From CAZFRF01 sp964540925 (GTDB lineage Bacteria > Patescibacteriota > Microgenomatia > Levybacterales > UBA12049), in assembly GCA_964540925.1 (NCBI GenBank), contig CAZIOR010000001.1, positions 31,244 through 95,243 of the forward strand: a stretch of DNA of 64,000 nt. The letters are read 5' to 3'. The notes beneath the pieces are model-generated. The model was not told where the DNA came from. It worked only from the letters and a program-made list of their open reading frames with translations, and did not search any database. The position numbers and the translations under genes were made by a program. This document shows positions 9,542 to 17,103 of this stretch, in pieces; position 1 is the stretch's first letter, and every line of letters begins with the position of its first letter.

Positions 9542-9615
9542 GGCGCGATGGTGAAGTGGCCTAACACAGCTGTTTGCAAAACAGCCATTCGCCGGTTCAA
9601 ATCCGACTCGCGCCT
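9542..9615 (+). tRNA. tRNA-Cys (GCA)
   Basis: Acceptor stem GGCGCGA/TCGCGCC with U73, the discriminator expected for cysteine. Anticodon stem GCTGT/ACAGC, loop TTGCAAA with anticodon GCA at 9576-9578. T loop TTCAAAT is canonical; the T stem has one C-A mismatch and the D stem is three pairs. The 3' CCA is not encoded. Shares a transcript with the tRNA-Ile 13 nt downstream. Confidence 0.93.
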
Positions 9616-9628
9616 CAGTTAGTTACAA

Positions 9629-9700
9629 GGGTGACTAGTTCACTGGTAGAACGCTTCACTGATAATGAAGAAGTACATGGTCCGATTCCATGGTCACCCA
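9629..9700 (+). tRNA. tRNA-Ile (GAT), with unusual C55
   Basis: Acceptor GGGTGAC/GTCACCC with A73; D stem GTTC/GAAC; anticodon stem CTTCA/TGAAG, loop CTGATAA with anticodon GAT at 9661-9663; T stem CATGG/CCATG. All stems are perfect. The T loop reads TCCGATT, so position 55, normally U (pseudouridine), is C, and position 15 is also a pyrimidine. CCA is not encoded. The pyrD stop codon lies 3 nt downstream on the other strand. Confidence 0.88.
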
Positions 9701-9702
9701 CA

Positions 9703-10818
9703 CTAGAAGTTTTCTCTCCCGATTGCTTCAGAAATATTTTTAAACCCATCTTTTTCTAAAAGCTTAGGTAATTCACTGTTTATTTGCGCTACTAAAGTTG
9801 GTCCTTCAAAGATAAGTCCGGTTATAAGTTGAACTAAACTTGCCCCAAGTTTAATTTTTGTATATGCATCTTCTGCACTAAAAACACCACCGCAACCAAT
9901 AATAATTAATTTCTTTCCATAGTTTTTATAGGCAAGTTTTATTAACTCATTACTTCTTTTTTCTGTTGGTTTGCCAGAAAAGTTACCAACTTTAAATTTT
10001 TTAACTTCATTTTTTTGAAGAGATTTATCATTTCTATCTTTTTGTAAGTTGCCGAAAATTACACCTTTTATATTGTGTTTTATAATTACATCTAACATTT
10101 TTTTTGTTGCATTATCTGTTTCATTGATTGGCATTTTTATAAAAATAGGTTTTTGAACTTTTAATTTATCAACAGCAGATAAAAGTTCATCTAGATTTTT
10201 GGGGGGATAAAAAGAGATATTGCCATAAAGATTAGGACAGCTAATATTAAGTTCATAATATGAATTTTTAACACTTGAGGTCTCAAATATTTTAAAAGCT
10301 GAAATAATGTCATTTACTGCGTCAAGTTGAGTTTCTTTTTTTCTAGTATTAGTTTTGCCAATGCTAATGCCAACTGGAATTACAAAATTTTTATTTGTTA
10401 GTTTGTTCGCAGTTTTAGTTGCTCCTTTATTTTTATATCCTTTGTTAACCATTAAAGATTTTGACTTAGGGAGCCTGCCTAAACGTGGTTTTGGGTTACC
10501 CTCATATTCACCATTCGTAATTGTTCCAATTGTTTGAAATCCAAATCCCATACTAGGTAGAATCTGAGTTAATTTCGCATAGTAATCAAAACCAGCAGCT
10601 AGACCAATAGGATTAAAAAACTTAATATCAAAAAATGTTTGTTCAAGTTTTTTATTTTTCTTTGCGAATATTTTTTTAAGTAAGGAATTTGCTGGAGAAA
10701 TGTTACCAGCAAGTTCGCCTAAAGAGGTGATTGTATTGTGAATAATTTCTGGGTCAAAAAGAAAAAATAACGGCTTGGCAATATTTTTGTAAATTAAACT
10801 AAATATTTTAAATTTCAC
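9703..10818 (-). CDS. pyrD: Dihydroorotate dehydrogenase, class-2-like with Cys at the base position
   Basis: FMN enzyme oxidising dihydroorotate to orotate in pyrimidine synthesis. The N-terminal helix pair (residues 1-60, with LFFLFDPEIIHNTI) matches the membrane-associating extension of quinone-linked class 2 enzymes, and the barrel has FFNPIGLAAGFDYY, GYKNKGA and IGCGGVFSAEDAYTKI. At the catalytic-base position the protein reads NISCPN with Cys194, whereas class 2 enzymes carry Ser (ISSPN) and class 1 enzymes Cys. The start is GTG; TTGCAT-17 bp-TAAAAT ends 7 nt before it, so the mRNA is probably leaderless. No other pyrimidine gene is adjacent. Electron acceptor is uncertain. Confidence 0.85.
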   Translation of the reverse strand: MKFKIFSLIYKNIAKPLFFLFDPEIIHNTITSLGELAGNISPANSLLKKIFAKKNKKLEQTFFDIKFFNPIGLAAGFDYYAKLTQILPSMGFGFQTIGTITNGEYEGNPKPRLGRLPKSKSLMVNKGYKNKGATKTANKLTNKNFVIPVGISIGKTNTRKKETQLDAVNDIISAFKIFETSSVKNSYYELNISCPNLYGNISFYPPKNLDELLSAVDKLKVQKPIFIKMPINETDNATKKMLDVIIKHNIKGVIFGNLQKDRNDKSLQKNEVKKFKVGNFSGKPTEKRSNELIKLAYKNYGKKLIIIGCGGVFSAEDAYTKIKLGASLVQLITGLIFEGPTLVAQINSELPKLLEKDGFKNISEAIGRENF

Positions 10819-10868
10819 ATCTCAAATTTTATGCCTTAATTTCTTACAATGCAAGCACGATTTGAAGG

Positions 10869-10898
10869 TTGACAGTTTCTTCATAAAATCACTATTAT
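10869..10898 (+). promoter_or_regulatory. Leaderless promoter of the surface-protein operon
   Basis: TTGACA (10869-10874), 18-bp spacer, TATTAT (10893-10898). The -10 box ends 6 nt before the GTG at 10905, so the start codon is about where transcription should begin. Confidence 0.65.
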
Positions 10899-10904
10899 TA
10901 ATAT

Positions 10905-12017
10905 GTGGATCCGAATTTATCAAACCCAAACAATCAGGGTAGTTCTCCTCATATTGTAGTACCTGCTCCAGGAATTCAGGGAAATGGTTTGCCTCCATTA
11001 CCAAATGCTCCTCAACCAGCTCCAACAGAGCCAACTGTATTTTCGCAAACTCCAGTTTCAGATAAGCCTCTGACTTCTAATTCAAAAGATGGATATGACG
11101 ACTTGCCAAAGCAAAAAACAATTAGTAAAAAAACAGCGGCACTTTTAATGGGTCTTTTTGTTGTTATTGCCTTGCCATTGACTGTAGTTGTTTCGCAAAG
11201 ACAACAAACAACTCAAAGCGGAGCAGCAAATCCATTAGGCCCAGAAACGGTAATTGCCGTAATTAATGGTCAAAATGTATTAGAAAAAGATTTAGAAGTG
11301 GTAGCAGCCGAGCAATATGATCCAGATTCAATTGATAACGCTGCGCTAAAGGATGCTTTGCTGATCATTGAGGAGAGAAAGATATTGGATTTAGAGAAGA
11401 CTCAAAAAAATATCATAATTACCGATGAAGAAATAGCGGTAAAAGAGGGAGATGGTTTTGATGCTAAATCTGCTTACTATGAAGTTTTAAAAGACAAAGT
11501 AACTCTAATTGAAGCTAAAAATTGGGAAGTTTATACTATTGGCTTTTGGGTGCCACCAACTGATGAGAGAGGAGATTTAACAGCAGCTGAAAAAAAGCTA
11601 GTTCAACAAAGACTTGCTGATGGATTAAAAGCACTAGATACTGCTAGGGATCAACTTGCTACCTCTAAATCAGCTTTAGATATTGCAAGAGATTTGGTTA
11701 AAAAATATCCTTCACTTGCACCTGTTTTGGGAGTTAATGGTTACATGTTAAAAGATTTAACTGGTAACGCAGATTTAAGTGATGTTCAAAATCCAAGAAC
11801 CTACACCTATGAAACTTCAAATAAGGGTCAGGCTTTATTTGATGCAATTTATTCATTAAAGACTCCAGGGCAAATTAAAAAGGCCATTTCTGAATTAAGT
11901 AGCGGTGGAAATGTAGTTAAATTAGTTAAGTCTAATTCAACGGCAAAGTACAATACCTATGAAGCATGGCTTGCTGCAAAGAAAGCAACTTTAGTTAATG
12001 TAACGTATTCATTATGA
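10905..12017 (+). CDS. Membrane-anchored SurA/PrsA-like protein
   Basis: A 370-residue protein with a Pro/Asn-rich cytoplasmic N-terminus (residues 1-75), one transmembrane helix (AALLMGLFVVIALPLTVVVS) and an extracytoplasmic part that begins TVIAVINGQNVLEKDLEVVA, the signature opening of the SurA/PrsA N-terminal chaperone domain. A parvulin-type isomerase domain is not obvious; the C-terminal half has helical repeats and a conserved end. Likely role: folding or export of surface proteins, fitting its place as first gene of an operon with a Cys-rich secreted protein and a cohesin protein. Start is GTG with a promoter positioned for leaderless translation; the stop overlaps the next ATG (ATGA). 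Confidence 0.6.
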   Translation: MDPNLSNPNNQGSSPHIVVPAPGIQGNGLPPLPNAPQPAPTEPTVFSQTPVSDKPLTSNSKDGYDDLPKQKTISKKTAALLMGLFVVIALPLTVVVSQRQQTTQSGAANPLGPETVIAVINGQNVLEKDLEVVAAEQYDPDSIDNAALKDALLIIEERKILDLEKTQKNIIITDEEIAVKEGDGFDAKSAYYEVLKDKVTLIEAKNWEVYTIGFWVPPTDERGDLTAAEKKLVQQRLADGLKALDTARDQLATSKSALDIARDLVKKYPSLAPVLGVNGYMLKDLTGNADLSDVQNPRTYTYETSNKGQALFDAIYSLKTPGQIKKAISELSSGGNVVKLVKSNSTAKYNTYEAWLAAKKATLVNVTYSL

Positions 12018-12694
12018 AAAAATTAATTTTACTTTTTACCAGTTTTGCATTCATCGTAATTTTAGTTTTAGGTCTTAAAAATAATCTAGTATTGGCTGCA
12101 AATAAAGTTAGCAATTCTCGTTGTCTGACCATTTCTGGAACATTTAATGCTAAAAATTGGAGCGGTGGAACAATGATGGTTGGTTGTAATGGTGATAATG
12201 GAAGGTACTGTAAAGGACAAATTGCTGAGGTTAAACCAGGTAAGTCATATAACTTAACAAAATGCTCCTGCCCTCCATACGCTAGTGGATGTTTAGTGAT
12301 TGGTAAAAAATTAGTTTTAAAAAACGATGGACCAAATAAAAGACCAAGGGTTCATGTAGTAGGTAATAAAGTTCCAAATAAATGTGAATTAGTTAATAAG
12401 AAAAATGTTTGCGGAACCAATGGCCATGCAATTAACGTAGATTTTAAAGTTACTTGTGAAAAAGAAATTTGCCCTGTACCAAATCCAGTTCTTAACGTAA
12501 AAGTAAATTGTCCAAATTGCAGTCAACAATCAGATGCAAACTCAGATACTGTAGTTGCACAAGAAGGAGAGTCATGTGGGGCAAGCGATGGAGATGGTAA
12601 AAATGTTAATTGTCAGTCGGGATTAACTTGTGTTTATGGTGACGATTCAGGCGTTGGTACATGTCAGGTAGTTGAAACTGGGGGAACGCAATGA
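12014..12694 (+). CDS. Secreted Cys-rich hypothetical protein
   Basis: A 226-residue exported protein of unknown function. It has a clear signal peptide (LILLFTSFAFIVILVLGL, cleavage expected near LAANK) and about 20 cysteines, with pairs such as CSCPPYASGC and CPNCSQQ and a C-terminal SGLTCVYGDDSGVGTC. The cysteine spacing suggests several disulfides. It sits between the SurA-like gene and the cohesin gene with ATGA-type overlaps at both ends, so all three are one translationally coupled operon. Confidence 0.65.
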   Translation: MKKLILLFTSFAFIVILVLGLKNNLVLAANKVSNSRCLTISGTFNAKNWSGGTMMVGCNGDNGRYCKGQIAEVKPGKSYNLTKCSCPPYASGCLVIGKKLVLKNDGPNKRPRVHVVGNKVPNKCELVNKKNVCGTNGHAINVDFKVTCEKEICPVPNPVLNVKVNCPNCSQQSDANSDTVVAQEGESCGASDGDGKNVNCQSGLTCVYGDDSGVGTCQVVETGGTQ

Positions 12695-13935
12695 AATTAA
12701 ATAAATTTAAACAAAAATTATTACTCATCGGTGCAGTTGTCCTTTTAGCAGTAGCTTTGCCAGTTACTATTTATTTAGTGCAACAACAACAAAATCTTAG
12801 ACAAAATGCTAGTAGCGCTAGAACACTTTCCTTAACTCCAGCAACTAAAAATGTAAAAGTAGGAGACAGTTTTAAATTAAATATTCTTTTGCATCCAAAT
12901 GGAGATTATATAAAGTATGTAAACTTAGTCATTAATTATGACGAAAATTTATTAAGTGCCAAAAATAGTTTTGTTAAAAATTCCAAATTTAAATTTAACG
13001 TAAAAACTAAAACCTTTACAAAAGGCAAGATCGTTTTAGAGCTTCAGACCAATGATCCCAAAGAGTACGTAAACAAACAAATAGTTATTGGTACTTTGGA
13101 ATTTAGAGCTTTAACAAAAACAGATACCGCTGCAAAAATATCATTTGGCACAGTAAAAACAGTGGTTAAGGGCGCAGGTGGTAAAAGCTTAAAATATGAT
13201 TTTAATGCTTCAAGTATAACTATTGCCGAAGGAGTTCCAGTTTGTTTGCCAAATAAAGCAACTTGTACTTGGGACCCAGTCAGCGGAGTAACTAATTATC
13301 ATTATAAAGTTACCAATACGACGAGTAATAAAGTAATTACCGAAGGCGATACGGCTAAAACTACTGTTTCTTTTGATTCAGTTGATAATAATACCTATAA
13401 ATGCGATGTTTATGCTGTTAACAAATGCGGTAATGGAACTCCAGGAACAGATACGCAAACTTGTGTTCCAACGCCAACTAGTTCTGTAACCCCAACAGAT
13501 ACACCAACTCAAACACAAACACCTACTGAAACTCCTACAGGTACAGTAACTGAAACTCCTACGGAAACTCTTACTCCAACAGAAACAGCTACNNNNNNNN
13601 NNNNNNNNNNNNNNNNNNNNNNNNNNNNNNNNNNNNNNNNNNNNNNNNNNNNNNNNNNNNNNNNNNNNNNNNNNNNNNNNNNNNNNNNNNNNACTCCTAC
13701 GGAAACTCTTACTCCAACAGAAACAGCTACACCAACTGAAACTGTAACTCCAACAGAGTTCATTGCCTCAAATACGCCAACCAGTACAACAGTTATCACT
13801 CAAGCACCTGGTACAACTGCAACTTCAACTCCTGTACCTACGCTTCCTCCAACGGGTAACAATGTAGTTACTTTTGGAGCAATTATTGGAGCAGCATTTG
13901 TAATCATCGGTGGAATATTATTCCTTCTTCTTTAA
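12691..13935 (+). CDS. Cohesin-domain surface protein with Thr/Pro stalk and LPPTG tail
   Basis: Surface protein in four parts: an N-terminal signal anchor (LLLIGAVVLLAVALPVTIYLV), a cohesin-like domain at about residues 45-175 (SLTPATKNVKVGDSFKLNIL, then VNLVINYDENLL and VIGTLEFRAL), a small domain with FN3-like strands and three to four cysteines, and a PTET-type low-complexity stalk. It ends with LPPTG followed by a hydrophobic segment (VTFGAIIGAAFVIIGGILF). LPPTG fits the sortase LPxTG pattern, but there is no basic tail after the membrane segment. The stalk is broken by a 100-N gap flanked by identical 38-nt sequences, so its true length is unknown. Cohesins bind dockerins; a dockerin protein occurs 15 kb away. 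Confidence 0.75.
   Translation: MKLNKFKQKLLLIGAVVLLAVALPVTIYLVQQQQNLRQNASSARTLSLTPATKNVKVGDSFKLNILLHPNGDYIKYVNLVINYDENLLSAKNSFVKNSKFKFNVKTKTFTKGKIVLELQTNDPKEYVNKQIVIGTLEFRALTKTDTAAKISFGTVKTVVKGAGGKSLKYDFNASSITIAEGVPVCLPNKATCTWDPVSGVTNYHYKVTNTTSNKVITEGDTAKTTVSFDSVDNNTYKCDVYAVNKCGNGTPGTDTQTCVPTPTSSVTPTDTPTQTQTPTETPTGTVTETPTETLTPTETAXXXXXXXXXXXXXXXXXXXXXXXXXXXXXXXXXXTPTETLTPTETATPTETVTPTEFIASNTPTSTTVITQAPGTTATSTPVPTLPPTGNNVVTFGAIIGAAFVIIGGILFLLL
13555..13730 (+). repeat. Tandem PTET repeat around a 100-N gap
   Basis: A 38-nt sequence at 13555-13592 recurs exactly at 13693-13730, on the two sides of the N run at 13593-13692. It encodes Thr-Pro-Thr-Glu repeats. Gap length is a placeholder and the repeat may be collapsed or expanded. 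Confidence 0.85.
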
Positions 13936-13941
13936 TTTAGC

Positions 13942-13970
13942 TTGAAATAGCCTTAAAATTGAGGTATATT
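13942..13970 (+). promoter_or_regulatory. Leaderless promoter
   Basis: TTGAAA (13942-13947), 17-bp spacer, TATATT (13965-13970), then 7 nt to the ATG at 13978. The start codon coincides with the expected transcription start. Confidence 0.7.
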
Positions 13971-13977
13971 CAGTCTT

Positions 13978-14385
13978 ATGGATAAGCCAATTGAAACATT
14001 TTTTACAAGAGTGGGTTGTATGGATGGAAGAGTACAGTTACCAGTAAGCAGTTTTGGAAAGCAAAAATTTAATGCTTCATATCCCGACAGTATTTCTGAC
14101 GCCGGTGAAGTAGGAATCCTAGCTCACAATCCATCCCCAGAGGTATTAAAAACCTTAATTCATGAGTTAGAAGTGTCAATTAATAATCATCATTCAAAAG
14201 GGATTGTTGTCCATGGTCATAGTGAGTGTGCAGGAAATCCAGTAACTGATGATTTGCAAAAAAAACATATTTTAAGAAGCGTTGAATTAATAAAGGAGTT
14301 AATCAAGAGTCAAATTCCTGTAGTTGGAGTATTTGTAACCAGATCTAAGACAAATCCTGAAGAGTGGGTTGTTGAAGAAATCTAG
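13978..14385 (+). CDS. Small beta-carbonic-anhydrase-like protein
   Basis: A 135-residue protein holding the metal site of beta-carbonic anhydrases in compact form. Cys14-x-Asp16-x-Arg18 (GCMDGR) and His81-x2-Cys84 (HGHSECAG) match the CxDxR and HxxC motifs that bind zinc and hold the Asp-Arg dyad. Family members are usually 170-220 residues, so this is a short version lacking part of the helical periphery. Hydration of CO2 to bicarbonate would feed the PEP carboxylase encoded elsewhere in the window, but activity is inferred. It is separated from the dcd gene downstream, which has its own -10 box. Confidence 0.65.
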   Translation: MDKPIETFFTRVGCMDGRVQLPVSSFGKQKFNASYPDSISDAGEVGILAHNPSPEVLKTLIHELEVSINNHHSKGIVVHGHSECAGNPVTDDLQKKHILRSVELIKELIKSQIPVVGVFVTRSKTNPEEWVVEEI

Positions 14386-14433
14386 AATTCTCCTTTGCAA
14401 AATTCTGTTTGTATGTTAAATTAGACTAGTTTT

Positions 14434-15006
14434 ATGGTTTTATCAGATAAAGACATTAAGCTTTCTTTAAAAAAAGGAGAAATAAAAATAACTCCAGTTC
14501 CAAATTTAAAAAATCAGCTTGGCTCAAACTCAATTGATTTAAGATTAGGCAATGTTTTTAGAATTTTTGATCACTCTAAGTATGCATATATTGACCCTTT
14601 CAAAAAAAATATCGGTGAAGAAGTAACTAGGGAAGTTAAGGTTAAAGAAAATGAACCCTTTATAATTCAACCGGGAGATTTTGTTTTGGGAACAACAATT
14701 GAATATTTAGAAATTCCAGATAATTTAGTAGGAAGTTTAGAGGGAAGATCGAGTATTGGAAGACTTGGAATTGTAGTCCATTCCACAGCTGCTAGTATTG
14801 AATGTGGATTTAGAGGGAAAATTACTCTAGAGCTTGCGAATATGGGAAAAATGCCTGTGGCTTTGTATTCTGGCATGCGAATTTGCGCAGTTTCATTTAT
14901 GCAAATGACAAGTTCAGCTGATATGCCATATTATAAAAAGAAAAACGCTAAATACTTAGGTCAAAAAAATCCTCTGGAGTCAAAAATTGAGAAAGATAGA
15001 AAATAA
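14434..15006 (+). CDS. dcd: dCTP deaminase
   Basis: Converts dCTP to dUTP in the route to dTTP. The trimeric dUTPase-like fold is evident: NQLGSNSIDLRLGN near residue 35, the phosphate-binding GRSSIGRLGIVVHSTAA (Arg105, Ser106, Ser107, Arg110) and the catalytic-glutamate block GKITLELAN (Glu133). Length 190 residues is normal. A TAGACT box ends 6 nt before the ATG, consistent with a leaderless mRNA, though no good -35 is seen. It belongs to a run of dTTP genes with tmk, dut and thyX just beyond a convergent acyltransferase gene. Confidence 0.92.
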   Translation: MVLSDKDIKLSLKKGEIKITPVPNLKNQLGSNSIDLRLGNVFRIFDHSKYAYIDPFKKNIGEEVTREVKVKENEPFIIQPGDFVLGTTIEYLEIPDNLVGSLEGRSSIGRLGIVVHSTAASIECGFRGKITLELANMGKMPVALYSGMRICAVSFMQMTSSADMPYYKKKNAKYLGQKNPLESKIEKDRK

Positions 15007-15897
15007 TTAGTAAGCTGTTCCTTGTTCCGCTTGTGGAAGTAATGCTTTAATTCTTAATGCAGCCATTAAATCTAGATCTTCACTTGCTGCGTTTCTGATA
15101 GTTTGTTTATCTAAGACAAATGGTTCTCCAACATTTACTTCAGAGAGAACTTGATTGCTTAGTCCAAGGCCAATAAGCATAGCCTCTCGGGTTAAAGATT
15201 TAGTTTCGGGGTCATATACTTTATAACCACCAGCTATTCCAACAGGTATTACAGCCACTCTTTTTTTATCCGTAGCGCTTATTCTAAGGGTTTGTTGTAA
15301 TGCGCCCTCTCTAAATCTTTGCATACCTTTTATATTTCCATTTTCATCTCTTCTGCCACTTTCCACTCTTCCTTCAGGAAAAACAATGATTCCTTTACCT
15401 TGTTTTGCTCCTTCAATCATGGTTCTGGCATATTCTACAGTATTACTGCCATCAACACGCCCCTTTTCAATATCATTTGGGGTGGCGGTAAATACCGGTG
15501 TTGTTCCTAAATCTTCTAATAACTGTCTAGTGTCACCGAAAACTGAATCTAAAAGAGATCCTTGTCCGCCTGTTTTTAAAGATAGGGCAAAGGGAAGCAT
15601 ATAGCCATTTATGCCATCCGTACTGCCACTTGAGTTAACTATTGTTCTAACATGATTTCCTACTAATGCAGCTGGAAATGCGTCAGGATGACTAGTGTGA
15701 TTTGCTACTATTTCAATTGCACAACCGTCTTTCCAGAGCTCTGTTATTTGTCTATCAAAACCAGCTGGATATTGAAGACCCGTATTAATTAAAATATTTA
15801 ACATGCCTCGTTTAAAAATTGGTTTCCTAATACCTTCCGGTATAGCAAGGAGTCCAGCTTCTAAAACTGCACTAAATCTATGTCCTTGTTCTTTCAT
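15007..15897 (-). CDS. PlsC-like acyltransferase
   Basis: A 296-residue member of the glycerophosphate/lysophosphatidate acyltransferase superfamily. The catalytic H-x4-D motif is ANHTSHPDAF (His67, Asp72) and the glycerophosphate-binding motif is IVFPEGRVESGRR (residues 171-183), a variant of FPEGTRS. No clear transmembrane helix is present. Likely acylation of a lipid precursor, but CPR cells often take lipids from hosts, so the substrate is open. I choose the ATG at 15897: a TG-extended -10 box (TGGTAAAAT) ends 8 nt before it, whereas an upstream in-frame TTG lies within the predicted untranscribed region. Confidence 0.75.
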   Translation of the reverse strand: MKEQGHRFSAVLEAGLLAIPEGIRKPIFKRGMLNILINTGLQYPAGFDRQITELWKDGCAIEIVANHTSHPDAFPAALVGNHVRTIVNSSGSTDGINGYMLPFALSLKTGGQGSLLDSVFGDTRQLLEDLGTTPVFTATPNDIEKGRVDGSNTVEYARTMIEGAKQGKGIIVFPEGRVESGRRDENGNIKGMQRFREGALQQTLRISATDKKRVAVIPVGIAGGYKVYDPETKSLTREAMLIGLGLSNQVLSEVNVGEPFVLDKQTIRNAASEDLDLMAALRIKALLPQAEQGTAY

Positions 15898-15935
15898 AAT
15901 CTGCAATTTTACCAGATTTACGTATAAATTGCCTG

Positions 15936-15965
15936 TTGAAAAGACTTATTGCGATAGTATATATT
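15936..15965 (+). promoter_or_regulatory. Promoter of tmk-dut-thyX
   Basis: TTGAAA (15936-15941), 18-bp spacer, TATATT (15960-15965); 10 nt to the tmk ATG, so the leader is only a few nucleotides. Confidence 0.6.
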
Positions 15966-15975
15966 TCTATGTGAA

Positions 15976-16674
15976 ATGGCAGGACTTACAAAGGGTAAAT
16001 TTATTGTTATTGATGGAAATGATGGATCTGGTAAAACCACACAGTTAAATCTTCTTAAATCTTTTTTAGAAAAACAAAATATTCCAACAGCAGTTTTTGA
16101 TTTTCCACAATATAAAACATTTCATGGTGAAACTGTTGGCAGGTTTTTAGCAGGAGAATTTGGTAACTTGGATAGTGTTTCACCATATCTTTTAGCCTAT
16201 CCTTATGCAATGGATAGATTGGGTGCATCTCCACATATTAAAGCAGCACTTGCTGAAGGAAAAATTGTTTTAGCAAATAGATATGTTGCATCTAATCTTG
16301 CACATCAATCAGGTAGACTTCCTAAAAATCAGCGCAGAGATTTTATTAATTGGGATATTGAATTCGAATATTACTTAAATGGATTACCTAGAGAAGATTT
16401 TTTAATTTATCTTTATGTTCCACATAAGCACACTAAAAAACTAATGAAGAATAAAGATAGAGGAACAAGGGAATATCTTAATGGAAAAATTAAAGATATT
16501 GCAGAAAGCGACAAAGATTATATTACTGGCGCAGAAGAAGCATATTTAGATTTATTAGAAAGATTTGACCATTGGATAAAAATTAATTGTGTAGATGAAA
16601 AGGGAAGACTCTTGTCAAAAGAAGAAGTGCATGAAAAAATAAAGCTTGAACTTTTAAGTAGAAATATAATATGA
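15976..16674 (+). CDS. tmk: Thymidylate kinase
   Basis: Phosphorylates dTMP to dTDP. The P-loop GNDGSGKTT is at residues 14-22; AMDRLGASPHIKAAL and LANRYVASNLAHQ match the DR-Y/W region that binds the nucleotide in this kinase family. At 232 residues it is slightly longer than typical thymidylate kinase, with a C-terminal helical extension. The sequence is closer to the CPR/archaeal-like branch in having no clear lid arginine cluster, though KDRGTREYL may fill that role. First gene of tmk-dut-thyX; the dut ATG overlaps this stop by 4 nt. Confidence 0.85.
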   Translation: MAGLTKGKFIVIDGNDGSGKTTQLNLLKSFLEKQNIPTAVFDFPQYKTFHGETVGRFLAGEFGNLDSVSPYLLAYPYAMDRLGASPHIKAALAEGKIVLANRYVASNLAHQSGRLPKNQRRDFINWDIEFEYYLNGLPREDFLIYLYVPHKHTKKLMKNKDRGTREYLNGKIKDIAESDKDYITGAEEAYLDLLERFDHWIKINCVDEKGRLLSKEEVHEKIKLELLSRNII

Positions 16675-17102
16675 AAGTAAATATTAAAAGAATTGATAAA
16701 TCTTTGCCGATACCAGAATATAAAACTAAAGGAGCTGTTGGTTTTGATTTCTATACTAGAGAAGAAGCAGTTGTAAAACCAGGAGAAGCAATTCTTATTC
16801 CTCTTAATATAATTTTCAAAGTTCCAAAGGGTTATGTGTTGTCAATTATTCCTAGGTCATCAACTCCAAAAAAAGGACTTCTCATTCCTAATAGCCCAGG
16901 AACAATTGATCAAGATTATTGCGGTGACGAAGACGAGTTAAAAGTTTGGGCATATAATTTTACTAAGAAAAAAATTATTGTTGAAAAAGGCGAAAGAATT
17001 TGTCAGGGAATTTTATATAAAGTTGGAATCGCAAAGTTTACTGAGGTTAAAAAAATGAGTTCTAAATCAAGAGGAGGATTTGGAACAACAGGGCATAAAT
17101 AA
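16671..17102 (+). CDS. dut: dUTP diphosphatase-like protein
   Basis: Hydrolyses dUTP to dUMP, the substrate for thymidylate synthase. All five trimeric-dUTPase motifs can be traced: GAVGFDFYTR (21-30), PRSSTPKKG (61-69), PGTIDQDYCGDEDELKVW (76-93), EKGERICQGIL (105-115) and the C-terminal SRGGFGTTG (133-141). Motif 3 carries an extra DYCGDEDE variation on the usual GTIDxDYRGE. Length 143 residues is typical. Sits between tmk and thyX with ATGA overlap upstream and a 1-nt gap downstream, so it is cotranscribed with them. Confidence 0.88.
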   Translation: MKVNIKRIDKSLPIPEYKTKGAVGFDFYTREEAVVKPGEAILIPLNIIFKVPKGYVLSIIPRSSTPKKGLLIPNSPGTIDQDYCGDEDELKVWAYNFTKKKIIVEKGERICQGILYKVGIAKFTEVKKMSSKSRGGFGTTGHK

Positions 17103-17103
17103 C

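Noticed and set aside
9574..9759. 61-codon open frame across the tRNAs
   Set aside because: Covers tRNA-Cys and tRNA-Ile and the pyrD 3' end; chance frame.
13509..13799. Val/Gly-repeat frame on the minus strand
   Set aside because: Antisense reading of the PTET stalk repeat; mirrors the repeat and contains the gap.
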